Part shown: piece after piece, positions 9,093 to 17,522 of the stretch
How the letters are laid out: each line of letters opens with the position of its first letter
Position numbering within the stretch: the stretch's first letter is position 1
Assembly (NCBI RefSeq): GCF_018390555.1
Contig: NZ_JAHBGB010000002.1
Location: 558,001-622,000 of the forward strand
From: Ancylobacter oerskovii
GTDB taxonomy: Bacteria > Pseudomonadota > Alphaproteobacteria > Rhizobiales > Xanthobacteraceae
Direction: 5' to 3'
Length of the DNA: 64,000 nt
Position numbers and translations under genes: made by a program
The notes under the pieces: generated by a model
Told to the model about the DNA's origin: nothing
Databases searched by the model: none
The model's input: only the letters and a program-made list of their open reading frames with translations

Positions 9093-9929
9093 TCAGGATA
9101 CGGGTTCTGAAGAGGTGGGCGCGAGCGTCTCGGCGGCCGGCACCGCGAACTGGCTCGGCAGGATCAGCTCCTCGGCGCTGGCGCCGTAGAGCTCGGTAAG
9201 GAAGGCCGCGGTGATGCGCGAGGACGGCCCGTCGAACACGACGCGGCCGGCATTCATGGCGATCACCCGGTCGAAATAGGCGGTGGCGTAGTCCACCTGG
9301 TGCAGCGAGACGACGAGGGCGATGCCATGGTCGCGGCTCATCGTCACCAGCGTGTCCATGACGCGCTTCGCCGATTTCGGATCGAGCGAGGCGATCGGCT
9401 CGTCGGCGAGCACCAGCCGGGCGCCCTGCACCAGCGCGCGGGCGATGGCGACGCGCTGCTGCTGGCCGCCGGAAAGCTCGCGCGCCTTCTTGGCGGCGTG
9501 CTGGGCGATGCCGACCTCGGCGAGGGCGGCGAGCGCGGTGCGCTTCTCGTCGTCGTTGAACAGGCCGAACGTGCCGCGCAGCCGTCCCATGCGGCCGAGC
9601 GCGCCGACCAGCACGTTGGTCATCACCGAGAGGCGGCCCACCAGGGCGAATTGCTGGAAGACGAGGCCGATCTGCCGGCGGGCGCGGCGCACCTCGGAGG
9701 AAAGCCTGCCCTTGTCCTGCACGCCGACGCCGAAGGAACGCACGCCGCCGCTGGCGGCATCGGCCAAAGCGAGGCCGGAGGCGATGCGGATCAGGGTCGA
9801 CTTGCCGGAGCCGGACGCGCCGATCAGCGCCACCCGCTCGCCCGGCTCGATCCGCAGCGAGACATTGTCCACGGCCCGCATCGAGCCCCACGTCTTGCTC
9901 ACGCGGTCGATTTCAAGCGCTGCCGCCAT
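9093..9929 (-). CDS. phnC: Phosphonate ABC transporter ATP-binding protein PhnC
   Basis: A 278-residue ABC ATPase: Walker A GASGSGKST (about residues 37-45), Q-loop VFQQFALVGRLSV, signature LSGGQQQRVAIARAL, Walker B LVLADEPIASLDP and the switch histidine in SLHQVDYA. The long insertion between Walker A and Q-loop and the LVGRLSVMTNVLVGALGR segment are typical of PhnC. It is the first gene of the phnCDE operon and drives import of phosphonate-type compounds. A direct-repeat element resembling a Pho box lies about 70-90 bases upstream. Confidence 0.93.
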   Translation of the reverse strand: MAAALEIDRVSKTWGSMRAVDNVSLRIEPGERVALIGASGSGKSTLIRIASGLALADAASGGVRSFGVGVQDKGRLSSEVRRARRQIGLVFQQFALVGRLSVMTNVLVGALGRMGRLRGTFGLFNDDEKRTALAALAEVGIAQHAAKKARELSGGQQQRVAIARALVQGARLVLADEPIASLDPKSAKRVMDTLVTMSRDHGIALVVSLHQVDYATAYFDRVIAMNAGRVVFDGPSSRITAAFLTELYGASAEELILPSQFAVPAAETLAPTSSEPVS

Positions 9930-9995
9930 GGATGGTCCTCGTCGGCTGTCAGGGTCGACGAGGGGGTAGCGATGGCGGGTGACGTCGGGATGAAC

Positions 9996-10017
9996 CTGAC
10001 GTTACACTTCCGTGACA
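9996..10017 (-). promoter_or_regulatory. Candidate Pho box upstream of phnC
   Basis: Read on the minus strand, two 11-base units follow one another, TGTCACGGAAG and TGTAACGTCAG. This is the spacing and TGTCA/TGTAA core of PhoB-binding direct repeats. It sits 66-88 bases before the phnC start, where PhoB activation would make sense, but the second unit is degenerate. The divergent DUF6790 gene shares this intergenic region. Confidence 0.4.
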
Positions 10018-10065
10018 TTCACGATGATGTGCCGTTGCGTCATCTCATTCGCCGAGCCCTGCCCG

Positions 10066-10530
10066 ATGATCTATTTCGCCACGCTTCTGCTCACGATGGT
10101 CATCCTGCCCATCGTCTCCATCGCCTCGGAACTCGCCGGCAACGGCACGCTGATCGGCTTCTTCGCCATCGCCTCGAAATGGTTCGTGTTCTGGGCGGTG
10201 GGCGTGCGGCTTTTGCTGGCGGGCCTGATGCAGCTGATCAAGCCGGGCTACACCGCCTCCGCCATCCTCGGGGTGGACGACGTGCGCGCGCATGTGCTGG
10301 TGCAGGAGCTCGGCTGCGCCAACCTCGCCATGGGCGCGGCGGGGCTGCTGTCGCTGCTGATTTCCAGCTGGGTGTTCCCGGTGGCCTTCGTCGGCGCCGC
10401 CTTTCTCGGCCTCGCCGGGCTCAACCACATGCGCCGGCCGGAGCGGAACCTCCGCGAGAACATGGCGATGGCGAGCGACCTCGTCGCCGCCTTCATCCTG
10501 TTCGCGGCCTTCCTCATCGCGCAGTTCTGA
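10066..10530 (+). CDS. DUF6790 family membrane protein
   Basis: A 154-residue integral membrane protein with about four hydrophobic helices. The segment KWFVFWAVGVRLLLAGLMQLI followed by QELGCANLAMGAAGLLSLL resembles DUF6790 proteins found in many Hyphomicrobiales; function is unknown. I chose the ATG at 10066 (MIYFATLLLTMV), which begins directly with the first membrane helix; an in-frame start at 10012 would add 18 polar residues and run into the candidate Pho box. It is divergent from phnC and followed by a repeat pair. Confidence 0.7.
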   Translation: MIYFATLLLTMVILPIVSIASELAGNGTLIGFFAIASKWFVFWAVGVRLLLAGLMQLIKPGYTASAILGVDDVRAHVLVQELGCANLAMGAAGLLSLLISSWVFPVAFVGAAFLGLAGLNHMRRPERNLRENMAMASDLVAAFILFAAFLIAQF

Positions 10531-10540
10531 GCGGCGTGCG

Positions 10541-10700
10541 TCCTTCGAGGCTCCGCTGCGCGGAGCACCTCAGGATGAGGCTACTCGCTCTTTTGGCAGG
10601 CGGATCAACATGCTGAAGTGCCGGCCGCAAAAAGTGAGAGCCTTGTTCAGGCAGACGGCTCCTCATCCTGAGGTGCGAGCGTCAGCGAGCCTCGAAGGAC
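10541..10700. repeat. Inverted pair of palindromic intergenic repeats (family A)
   Basis: Two well-preserved copies of the dispersed element face each other. The left copy (10541-10580) starts TCCTTCGAGGCTCC and ends CACCTCAGGATGAGG. The right copy (10661-10700) is its inverse, CCTCATCCTGAGGTG to CCTCGAAGGA. The spacer is 80 bases. The arrangement resembles bacterial interspersed mosaic elements built from REP units. Confidence 0.8.
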
Positions 10701-10721
10701 GCACCCGCTCCCCGCGTCGCG

Positions 10722-11792
10722 CTACCGCCGCCGGAACCCGACATACCCCCCATCGGCGTCGTAGAGCACGTCATAGCCGTTGAGCAGGTGGAAGCCGGTA
10801 TTGACGAACACCCGCTCCGGCGACACGCGCAGATGGATCGCCTCAGGCGCCAGCGGCGAGTCCCCGCCCACCGTGAAACGGTAGAGCTCGAAGCCGTCCT
10901 GCGCCGTGCCGGCGCGGATCGCCACCTCGGTTCCCGCCGGCAACGTGCCCTCGGCGCCCGCCGCCTGCGCCGGCGGCACGGTCATGAACATCGCCGGGAC
11001 GCCGGTATCGACCAGCATCGTGCCGCAGGCCGCCGGCGCGGCGCCGTTCAGCGCGAGGCAGGCCGGCGTCGCTTTCCAGTCCGCGCCGTCGTCCCGGCGG
11101 TCGAGCTTGAGCGCCCGGAAATCGCCGCGCGTATTGCCGGCGGTCAGCCCGACATGCACGCCTTCGGGCGACAGGATGTAGCCGCGCCGCCGGGGTCCTT
11201 CCCCGCCGGCCACCCGCAGCAGCGGGTTCCTGTCCGGCGTGCCCTGGCTCTGCCGGTCGGCCTCGCGGGCGAAGCCTACCCCGACCATGGCGATGTGCTC
11301 GGGCATCTGCCGGGGCGTGCAGTCGCGGGCATGATCGAGGCAGCGCAGCTCAGTCACCGCCAGCACCGGCATCGGCTCGGTGGTGACGGAGGCTCCCTCC
11401 TTGCCGGACAGCGTCACCGGCACCACCACCCATTGGCCGATCATCTGCCGGCCGGAGGAGGTGTAGGTCAGCTGCCCCGGCCCCTGGCTCGGCAGCCGGT
11501 CGAAACCGGGAAGATAGGCCGCGGCCACCACGATGCCGGTGGAGCCGGAATCGAGATCGGCCGACAGCCGCCGCTCGCTGCCGGGGAAGGACAGCCCGAT
11601 GCGCGGCACCCGGTCGATGCCGCCGCCCGGCTCGGCGTCGAGATAGCGCAGGAACCGGCCTTCGCGGAACGGCGCATAGTCCGGCAGTCCGGCCGCCCAA
11701 GCGACCGTCGTCGCCCCCGGCATCGCTGCCGGTATCGATAGCGCCAGCGTCGCGGCCAACGCCCGCAGCACCACCGTCGCGCTTGCGCGCAT
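10722..11792 (-). CDS. Secreted pepsin-like (A1-type) aspartic protease-fold protein
   Basis: A 356-residue exported protein (signal peptide about residues 1-34, ending near WAAG). Two catalytic-type triads are visible, Asp81-Ser-Gly in LDSGSTGIVV and Asp262-Thr-Gly in LVDTGVPAMF, 181 residues apart, close to the ~183 spacing of the two pepsin aspartates. Between them LTYTSSGRQMIGQW (Tyr110) resembles the pepsin flap with its conserved tyrosine. This points to a bilobed pepsin fold rather than a single-domain retropepsin. Pepsin-type enzymes are rare in bacteria. The start is 10 bases after the etfQO stop with GAGGAG ahead of the ATG, so it is probably co-transcribed with that gene. Protease activity is inferred. 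Confidence 0.65.
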   Translation of the reverse strand: MRASATVVLRALAATLALSIPAAMPGATTVAWAAGLPDYAPFREGRFLRYLDAEPGGGIDRVPRIGLSFPGSERRLSADLDSGSTGIVVAAAYLPGFDRLPSQGPGQLTYTSSGRQMIGQWVVVPVTLSGKEGASVTTEPMPVLAVTELRCLDHARDCTPRQMPEHIAMVGVGFAREADRQSQGTPDRNPLLRVAGGEGPRRRGYILSPEGVHVGLTAGNTRGDFRALKLDRRDDGADWKATPACLALNGAAPAACGTMLVDTGVPAMFMTVPPAQAAGAEGTLPAGTEVAIRAGTAQDGFELYRFTVGGDSPLAPEAIHLRVSPERVFVNTGFHLLNGYDVLYDADGGYVGFRRR

Positions 11793-11802
11793 GCCAGGCT
11801 CC

Positions 11803-13464
11803 TCACATGTTGGGATAGTTCGGCCCGCCGCCGCCTTCCGGCGTCACCCAGGTGATGTTGCGATTGGGATCCTTGATGTCGCAGGTCTTGCAGTGCACGC
11901 AGTTCTGCGCGTTGATCACGAAGACCTCCTCGCCGTCCTTCTCCACCCACTCATAGACCCCGGCCGGGCAGTAGCGGTTGGACGGGCCGGCATAGACATC
12001 ATGCTCGGAGCGCTTCTGCAGCGCCATGTCCTTCACCTTGAGGTGCACCGGCTGGTCCTCCTCGTGGTTGGTGTTGGACAGGAACACCGAGGACAGCCGG
12101 TCGAAGGAGACCACGCCGTCCGGCTTGGGATAGGCGATCTTCCGCGAATCCTTCGCCGGCTTCAGCGTGTCCGAGTCCGGCTTGCCGTGCCTGAGCGTGC
12201 CGAAGGGCGACCACTTCAGCAGCGTGTTCGCCCACATGTCGAGCCCGCCCAGCGCGATGCCGACATAGGTGCCGAATTTCGACCACAGCGGCTTGACGTT
12301 GCGCACCTTCCACAGATCGGCGCCGATTTCCCCCGCCCGCCAGCCGGTCTCGTAGCCTTCCAGCTCGTCCTGCGCCCGCCCCTGCGCCAGCGCGGCGGCG
12401 GCCTCCTCGGCGGCGAGCATGCCGGAGAGCACGGCATTGTGGCTGCCCTTGATGCGCGGCACGTTGACGAAGCCGGCGGCGCAGCCGATCAGCGCCCCGC
12501 CGGGGAACACGGTGCGCGGCACCGACTGGTAGCCGCCCTCGGTGATCGCCCGCGCGCCATAGGAGAGCCGTTTGCCGCCCTCCAGCTGCTCGCGGATCAG
12601 CGGATGCGTCTTGAAGCGCTGGAACTCCTCGAAGGGCGAGAGATACGGGTTCGAATAGTTCAGGTGGACCACGAAGCCCACCACCGCCTGCCCGTCCTCC
12701 AGGTGATAGAGGAAGGAGCCGCCGCCGGTGTCGGAGGAGAGCGGCCAGCCGAAGGAGTGCTGCACCAGCCCCGGCTTGTGCCTCGCGGGGTCGAGCTGCC
12801 ACAGCTCCTTGATGCCGAGGCCGAATTTCGGCGGCTCGCGGCCCTCGTCGAGCTTGTAGCGGGCGATCAGCTGCTTGCTCAGCGATCCGCGCGCGCCCTC
12901 GGCGAACAGCGTGTACTTGCCGCGCAGTTCCATGCCGCGGGCGAAATTCGGGCCGGGCTCGCCGTCGCGGCCGATGCCCATGTCGCCGGTGGCGACGCCG
13001 GTGACGGCGCCGTTCCCGTCGAACAGCAGTTCGGCGGCGGCGAAGCCGGGATAGATCTCGACGCCCAGCGCCTCGGCCTTGCCGGCCAGCCAGCGGCAGA
13101 CATTGCCGAGCGAGCCGACATAATTGCCGTGATTGTTCATCAAGGGCGGCATCACCGCATTGGGCAGCCGCAACGAGCCGGCCGGCCCGAGCAGGTAGAA
13201 GCGGTCTTCCGTGACCGCCGTCTTCAGCGGCGCGTCGGCGTCCTCGCGCCAATCGGGGAACAGCCGGTCGAGGCCGATCGGATCGATCACCGCACCGGAC
13301 AGGATATGCGCGCCGACTTCCGAGCCCTTCTCCACCACCACCACGGAGAGGTTCTCGTCGAGCTGCTTCAGCCGGATCGCCGCCGCGAGGCCCGCCGGCC
13401 CGGCGCCGACCACCACCACGTCGTAATCCATGCCCTCGCGTTCGGGCAGTTCGGCCGCGTCCAT
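11803..13464 (-). CDS. Electron transfer flavoprotein-ubiquinone oxidoreductase
   Basis: A 553-residue membrane-associated FAD and 4Fe-4S enzyme that passes electrons from ETF to ubiquinone, linking fatty-acid and amino-acid oxidation to respiration. The N-terminus has the dinucleotide-binding motif VVVVGAGPAGLAAAIRL with the following Glu in VVVVEKG. The C-terminal ferredoxin-like part has the cluster cysteines in CPAGVYEW and CVHCKTCDIKDP. Length matches the family. The ATG at 13464 follows GGAGAG. The gene is divergent from the uracil-DNA glycosylase gene and is followed closely by the pepsin-like gene. Confidence 0.95.
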   Translation of the reverse strand: MDAAELPEREGMDYDVVVVGAGPAGLAAAIRLKQLDENLSVVVVEKGSEVGAHILSGAVIDPIGLDRLFPDWREDADAPLKTAVTEDRFYLLGPAGSLRLPNAVMPPLMNNHGNYVGSLGNVCRWLAGKAEALGVEIYPGFAAAELLFDGNGAVTGVATGDMGIGRDGEPGPNFARGMELRGKYTLFAEGARGSLSKQLIARYKLDEGREPPKFGLGIKELWQLDPARHKPGLVQHSFGWPLSSDTGGGSFLYHLEDGQAVVGFVVHLNYSNPYLSPFEEFQRFKTHPLIREQLEGGKRLSYGARAITEGGYQSVPRTVFPGGALIGCAAGFVNVPRIKGSHNAVLSGMLAAEEAAAALAQGRAQDELEGYETGWRAGEIGADLWKVRNVKPLWSKFGTYVGIALGGLDMWANTLLKWSPFGTLRHGKPDSDTLKPAKDSRKIAYPKPDGVVSFDRLSSVFLSNTNHEEDQPVHLKVKDMALQKRSEHDVYAGPSNRYCPAGVYEWVEKDGEEVFVINAQNCVHCKTCDIKDPNRNITWVTPEGGGGPNYPNM

Positions 13465-13553
13465 GTCACTCTCCGGCACGTAATCTGTTGTCTGGACTTC
13501 TTCCACGCTTGCGCCGGCCTGACAATCACCGCCGCGACGCGATAGAATGCGAT

Positions 13554-14450
13554 ATGGACCTTTCCCAAGATCCGCGTGAGATCGATCCGCGCGACGCCCT
13601 TGCCGATCTGCTGACCTTCTATGCGGAAGCCGGGGTCGATGCCGCCATCGGCGACGCCCCCGTCGACCGATTCGCCGAGAGCGCCGCCGAGCGCAGCGCC
13701 GTCCGCGCCGCGGTTCGCCCGGCGCCGGCTTCCGCACCCGACCGCCCCGTGGCGTCGGCACGCGACGCAGCGCGTCCGGCGGCGCGCCCGGCGGTTCTGC
13801 CTCCTCCCGGCACCCTCGCGCCGCCGCCGCCGGATCAGGCCGCCGCCGATGCCCGCGAGGCCGCCGCCTCGGCACCGGATCTGGAGGCGCTGCGCGCGTT
13901 GCTGGAGCGCTTCGACGGCTGCCCGCTGAAAGTCACCGCCACCCGCCTCGTCTTCGCCGACGGCAACCCGCAGGCCAAGCTGATGCTGGTCGGCGAGGCG
14001 CCGGGCCGCGACGAGGACATCGAGGGCAAGCCCTTCGTCGGCCGTTCCGGCAAGCTGCTCGACCGCATGCTCGCCGCCATCGGCATCGACCGGACCAAGG
14101 CCTATATCGCCAATGTCGTGCCCTGGCGCCCGCCGGGCAACCGCACGCCGACGCCGCAGGAAACCGCCATCTGCCTGCCCTTCATCCGCCGGCAGATCGA
14201 GCTCGCCGACCCGGACATCCTCGTCTGCCTCGGCGGTCCTTCGGCACAGACGCTGCTCGGCATCAAGGACGGCATCACCAAGGCGCGCGGCCGCTGGATG
14301 GACTACGACACCGGCACGCGGCGCATACAGGCGCTCGCCACCTTCCACCCGGCCTATCTGCTGCGTACGCCGCTCGGCAAGCGCATGGTCTGGCGCGACA
14401 TGCTGGCCATAGAGCGCAAGCTCGCCGAGACAAGGCCGGAAGCCGGCTGA
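13554..14450 (+). CDS. Uracil-DNA glycosylase, family 4-like
   Basis: A 298-residue protein with a variable Ala/Pro/Arg-rich N-terminal ~110 residues and a C-terminal UDG fold. Motifs are GEAPGRDEDIEGKPFVGRSG (active-site loop), NVVPWRPPGNRTPTPQE and the distal HPAYLLR. The enzyme removes uracil from DNA at the start of base-excision repair. Family 4 enzymes normally hold a 4Fe-4S cluster through a CxxC pair plus two later cysteines. Here the pair is reduced to one cysteine (FDGCPLKVTATRLVFADGN), while later cysteines in AICLPF and ILVCLGG remain, so the cluster may be absent or altered. I chose the ATG at 13554 because it matches the family start. Confidence 0.88.
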   Translation: MDLSQDPREIDPRDALADLLTFYAEAGVDAAIGDAPVDRFAESAAERSAVRAAVRPAPASAPDRPVASARDAARPAARPAVLPPPGTLAPPPPDQAAADAREAAASAPDLEALRALLERFDGCPLKVTATRLVFADGNPQAKLMLVGEAPGRDEDIEGKPFVGRSGKLLDRMLAAIGIDRTKAYIANVVPWRPPGNRTPTPQETAICLPFIRRQIELADPDILVCLGGPSAQTLLGIKDGITKARGRWMDYDTGTRRIQALATFHPAYLLRTPLGKRMVWRDMLAIERKLAETRPEAG

Positions 14451-14515
14451 GGGAGCTGTCAGGGTCTTTCCGGCCGTCGCGGCCCCGTACGTCTCATCCC
14501 GCAACCTGGCCAACA

Positions 14516-14865
14516 AGGGGAAGCCCCCTCCTCCCGTCAGGGGGAGAAAGGGGCGATGTGTCCTCACGCCCGGCAGGCGTACCTCGAAACCGACCGGGGA
14601 CAGCGCCCCGCGCCCCCCGTCGCCGAATCTCCTGTCGCCCAATCTTCCGTCGCCCAGGCATCGCAGGCACCCGACCGATGGTGAGAGGCACGGTACAGCC
14701 CCCTCTCCCCGTCGGGGAGAGGGTTGGGTGAGGGGTCTTCAACGCTCCTTATCGCGCGCCCTCTCACCGACCCTCCTGCGGGCCACCTCCGCCGAAGCCG
14801 GATGCTTCGGCTTCAGCGTAACCGGCATCGAATCCGGCAGCAGCCGGAGGCCGGCGGGAGAGGAT
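14516..14865. repeat. Composite palindromic intergenic repeats (family B)
   Basis: Most of the 623-base gap between the glycosylase and cydA consists of repeat modules. A ccctcctcccgtcagggg palindrome lies at 14527-14545. A longer composite starts with CCCTCTCCCCGTCGGGGAG at about 14700, continues ggttgggtgaggggtc, then ctctcaccgaccctcctgcg, contains a GAAGCCG/CGGCTTC hairpin (about 14798-14818), and ends ccggcgggagagg near 14865. The same order of modules reappears at 32343-32520. No gene is convincing here. Confidence 0.6.
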
Positions 14866-14956
14866 TTCATCCGCCGGACCTTCAGGACGATGGCCCACGG
14901 AAGCCGGATCGTGCCCCCGACCAAAGTCGGCGCGCGGCATCGCAATACGCGGCGGC

Positions 14957-14970
14957 TTGACCCGCGTCAT
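14957..14970 (+). promoter_or_regulatory. Possible FNR/CRP-type box upstream of cydA
   Basis: TTGACCCGCGTCAT matches TTGA-N6-TCAA except the last base. A TATAGT sequence at 14987-14992 could be a -10 element, which would place the dyad over the -35 region. Oxygen control of bd/CIO oxidases by FNR-family proteins is common. With one mismatch and imperfect spacing, this is only suggestive. Confidence 0.35.
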
Positions 14971-15073
14971 CGCCGGGTCGGCAAACTATAGTTCAGACCT
15001 GTTCCATTCTGCACGGTCACCGCGTAGAGTTTCCCTTGCGGTGCCTGTCGCCGCATCGGACAGGGGCATGCCG

Positions 15074-16486
15074 ATGGAATTCGATCCCGTTCTTCTGGCT
15101 CGCATTCAATTCGCCTTCACCGTCTCCTTCCACATCATCTTTCCCAGCTTCACCATCGGCCTCGCGGCCTATATCGCCACGCTGGAAGTGTTGTGGATCA
15201 CCACCGGCCGCGAGCACTTCCATCGCATCGCCCGCTTCTTCACCAAGATCTTCGCCGTGTCCTTCGGCATGGGCGTGGTCTCGGGCATCGTGCTGTCCTA
15301 CCAGTTCGGCACCAATTGGAGCCGCTTCTCGCATGTGGTGGGCAACGTCGTCGGGCCGCTGATCGGCTATGAGGTGCTGACCGCCTTCTTCCTGGAAGCC
15401 ACCTTCCTCGGCATCATGCTGTTCGGCTGGAACCGGGTGCCGAAGGGGCTGCATGTCTTCGCCTCCATCGCGGTGGCGGTGGGCACCAGCTTCTCGGCGT
15501 TCTGGATCCTGTCCGCCAACAGCTGGATGCAGACGCCGGCCGGGCACGAGGTCATCGACGGCATCGCCTATCCGGTGGACTGGCTGGCGATCATCTTCAA
15601 TCCCAGCTTCCCCTATCGCTTCATGCACATGGTGACGGCCTGCTACCTCACCACCGCGCTGGTGGTGCTGGCGATCGGCGCCCGCTACGTGTATGCGGGG
15701 AAATACCCGCAGGACGGGCGCACCATGATGCGCATGGCCATCGGGCTCATCGCCATCCTCGCCCCGATCCAGGCCTATATCGGCGACGCACACGGCCTCA
15801 ACACGCTGCAGCACCAGCCGGCCAAGATCGCCGCGGTGGAGGCGAACTGGGGCGGCCATCCGCCGGGAGCCGGCGTGCCGCTGGTGCTGTTCGCGATCCC
15901 GAACGAGGAGACGGAAAGCAACGATTACGAGATCGCCATCCCGCATCTCGGCAGCCTGATCCTCACCCATAGCTGGACGGACGGCTTCGCCAGCCTCAAG
16001 GACTTCCCCCGCGAGGACCGGCCGCCGCTGCTGGTGCCGTTCTTCGCCTTCCGCATCATGGTCGGGCTCGGTGTGCTGATGATCGTGATCGGCTGGGCCG
16101 GCGCCTTCCTGCTCTGGCGGCGCCGGCTGTTCGAGACCGACTGGTATGTCTGGCCCGCGCAATTCGTCTGGCCGGTCGGCTTCGTCACCATCCTCTCCGG
16201 CTGGTTCGTCACCGAGGTCGGGCGCCAGCCCTGGATCGCCACCGGCATCTTGCGCACCGCCGATGCCGTCTCCCCGGTCGAGGGCTGGGCGGTGCTCACC
16301 ACGCTGGTGCTGTTCGTCATCGTCTACGGCATCGTGTTCTCCGGCGGCCTCTACTACATCAACCGGCTGATCGTGCGCGGGCCCACCGGCTCCGCCATCG
16401 AGCCGCCGGACCAGGGCCTGCCCAGCCAGCCGATCTCCGGTGCCCGCGAGGCCGCGCGCGCCGCCATCCAGCATCCCGGGGAGTGA
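15074..16486 (+). CDS. cydA: Cytochrome bd-type (cyanide-insensitive) ubiquinol oxidase subunit I
   Basis: A 470-residue inner-membrane subunit that carries the haems and oxidises ubiquinol. It begins MEFDPVLLARIQFAFTVSFH with a haem-ligand histidine (His20) and has the GRQPW motif followed by ATGILRT, typical of the family. The quinol loop is short, placing it in the CIO (cioA) branch rather than the long-Q-loop E. coli type. AGGGG lies seven bases before the ATG at 15074; an ATG two codons earlier (15068) is also possible. It forms an operon with cydB, five bases downstream. No cydX or cydDC was recognised. Confidence 0.95.
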   Translation: MEFDPVLLARIQFAFTVSFHIIFPSFTIGLAAYIATLEVLWITTGREHFHRIARFFTKIFAVSFGMGVVSGIVLSYQFGTNWSRFSHVVGNVVGPLIGYEVLTAFFLEATFLGIMLFGWNRVPKGLHVFASIAVAVGTSFSAFWILSANSWMQTPAGHEVIDGIAYPVDWLAIIFNPSFPYRFMHMVTACYLTTALVVLAIGARYVYAGKYPQDGRTMMRMAIGLIAILAPIQAYIGDAHGLNTLQHQPAKIAAVEANWGGHPPGAGVPLVLFAIPNEETESNDYEIAIPHLGSLILTHSWTDGFASLKDFPREDRPPLLVPFFAFRIMVGLGVLMIVIGWAGAFLLWRRRLFETDWYVWPAQFVWPVGFVTILSGWFVTEVGRQPWIATGILRTADAVSPVEGWAVLTTLVLFVIVYGIVFSGGLYYINRLIVRGPTGSAIEPPDQGLPSQPISGAREAARAAIQHPGE

Positions 16487-16491
16487 GCGCC

Positions 16492-17511
16492 ATGGTCAGC
16501 CTCGGCATGGAATACTACCTGCCCGTGATCTGGGCCCTGCTGCTCGCCGTCGCCATCGCCCTTTACGTGGTGCTGGACGGCTTCGACCTCGGCATCGGCA
16601 TCCTGTTCCCCTTCGCCCGCAGCGAGGTGGAAAAGGACCAGATGATGAACTCCGTCGCCCCGTTCTGGGACGGCAACGAAACCTGGCTGATCCTGGGCGG
16701 CGGCGGCCTGCTCGTCGCCTTCCCGCTCGCCTATTCCATCCTGATGCCGGCGCTGTATCTGCCGGTGATCTTCATGCTGCTCGCCCTGGTGTTCCGCGGC
16801 GTCGCCTTCGAGTTCCGCCACGTCGCCGATACCAGCCGCTTCCTGTGGAACATCGCCTTCGCCGGCGGCTCGACGCTCGCGGCCTTCTTCCAGGGCGTTC
16901 TGCTCGGCGGCTTCGTGCAGGGCATGAAGGTGGAGAACAACGCCTTCGCCGGCGGCCCGCTCGACTGGGCCACGCCCTTCGCGCTGCTGTGCGGGCTCGG
17001 CGTCACGGCCGGCTACGCGCTGATCGGGGCGGTCTGGCTGATCCTGAAGACCGACGGCGCCGCCCAGGCCCGCGCCCGCCAGCACGCCCGGCTGCTGCTG
17101 CCGGTGGTGCTCGTCTTCATGGGCCTCGTCAGCCTGTGGACGCCGCTCGCCTTCCCGCGCATCGCCGAGCGCTGGTTCTCGCTGCCCAACTTCTATTATC
17201 TCGCGCCGATCCCGGTGGTGACGCTGCTGCTGGCCGGCTTCGTCTGGCGCTGGCTGGAGCGCGGCCACGAGCACCTGCCCTTCCTCGGGGTGATCGGGCT
17301 GTTCCTGCTCGGCTATCTCGGCATCGGCGTGTCGATCTTCCCGCACCTCGTGCCGCCCACGCTCACCGTGTGGGAGACGGCGGCGGCGCCGGCGAGCCAG
17401 GTGTTCATGCTCATCGGCACGGTGTTCATGCTGCCGCTGATCCTCGGCTATGTCGCCTTCGTCTACTGGACATTCCGCGGCAAGGTGCGCGCCGGCGAAG
17501 GCTATCACTGA
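16492..17511 (+). CDS. cydB: Cytochrome bd-type ubiquinol oxidase subunit II
   Basis: A 339-residue polytopic subunit that partners CydA. The start region YVVLDGFDLGIGILFPF, the WDGNETWLILGGGGLLVAFP motif and the FEFRHVAD segment are diagnostic of CydB. The ATG at 16492 follows GGGGAG at eight bases. It overlaps no gene upstream but starts almost directly after the cydA stop, so the two are co-translated. It ends 12 bases before the convergent rnhB stop. Confidence 0.96.
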   Translation: MVSLGMEYYLPVIWALLLAVAIALYVVLDGFDLGIGILFPFARSEVEKDQMMNSVAPFWDGNETWLILGGGGLLVAFPLAYSILMPALYLPVIFMLLALVFRGVAFEFRHVADTSRFLWNIAFAGGSTLAAFFQGVLLGGFVQGMKVENNAFAGGPLDWATPFALLCGLGVTAGYALIGAVWLILKTDGAAQARARQHARLLLPVVLVFMGLVSLWTPLAFPRIAERWFSLPNFYYLAPIPVVTLLLAGFVWRWLERGHEHLPFLGVIGLFLLGYLGIGVSIFPHLVPPTLTVWETAAAPASQVFMLIGTVFMLPLILGYVAFVYWTFRGKVRAGEGYH

Positions 17512-17522
17512 GCCGGCGACGC

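Noticed and set aside
12640..12670. A ggttcgaa sequence suggesting a tRNA T-arm
   Set aside because: It lies inside the ETF-quinone oxidoreductase coding region with no cloverleaf around it. No tRNA was found in the window.
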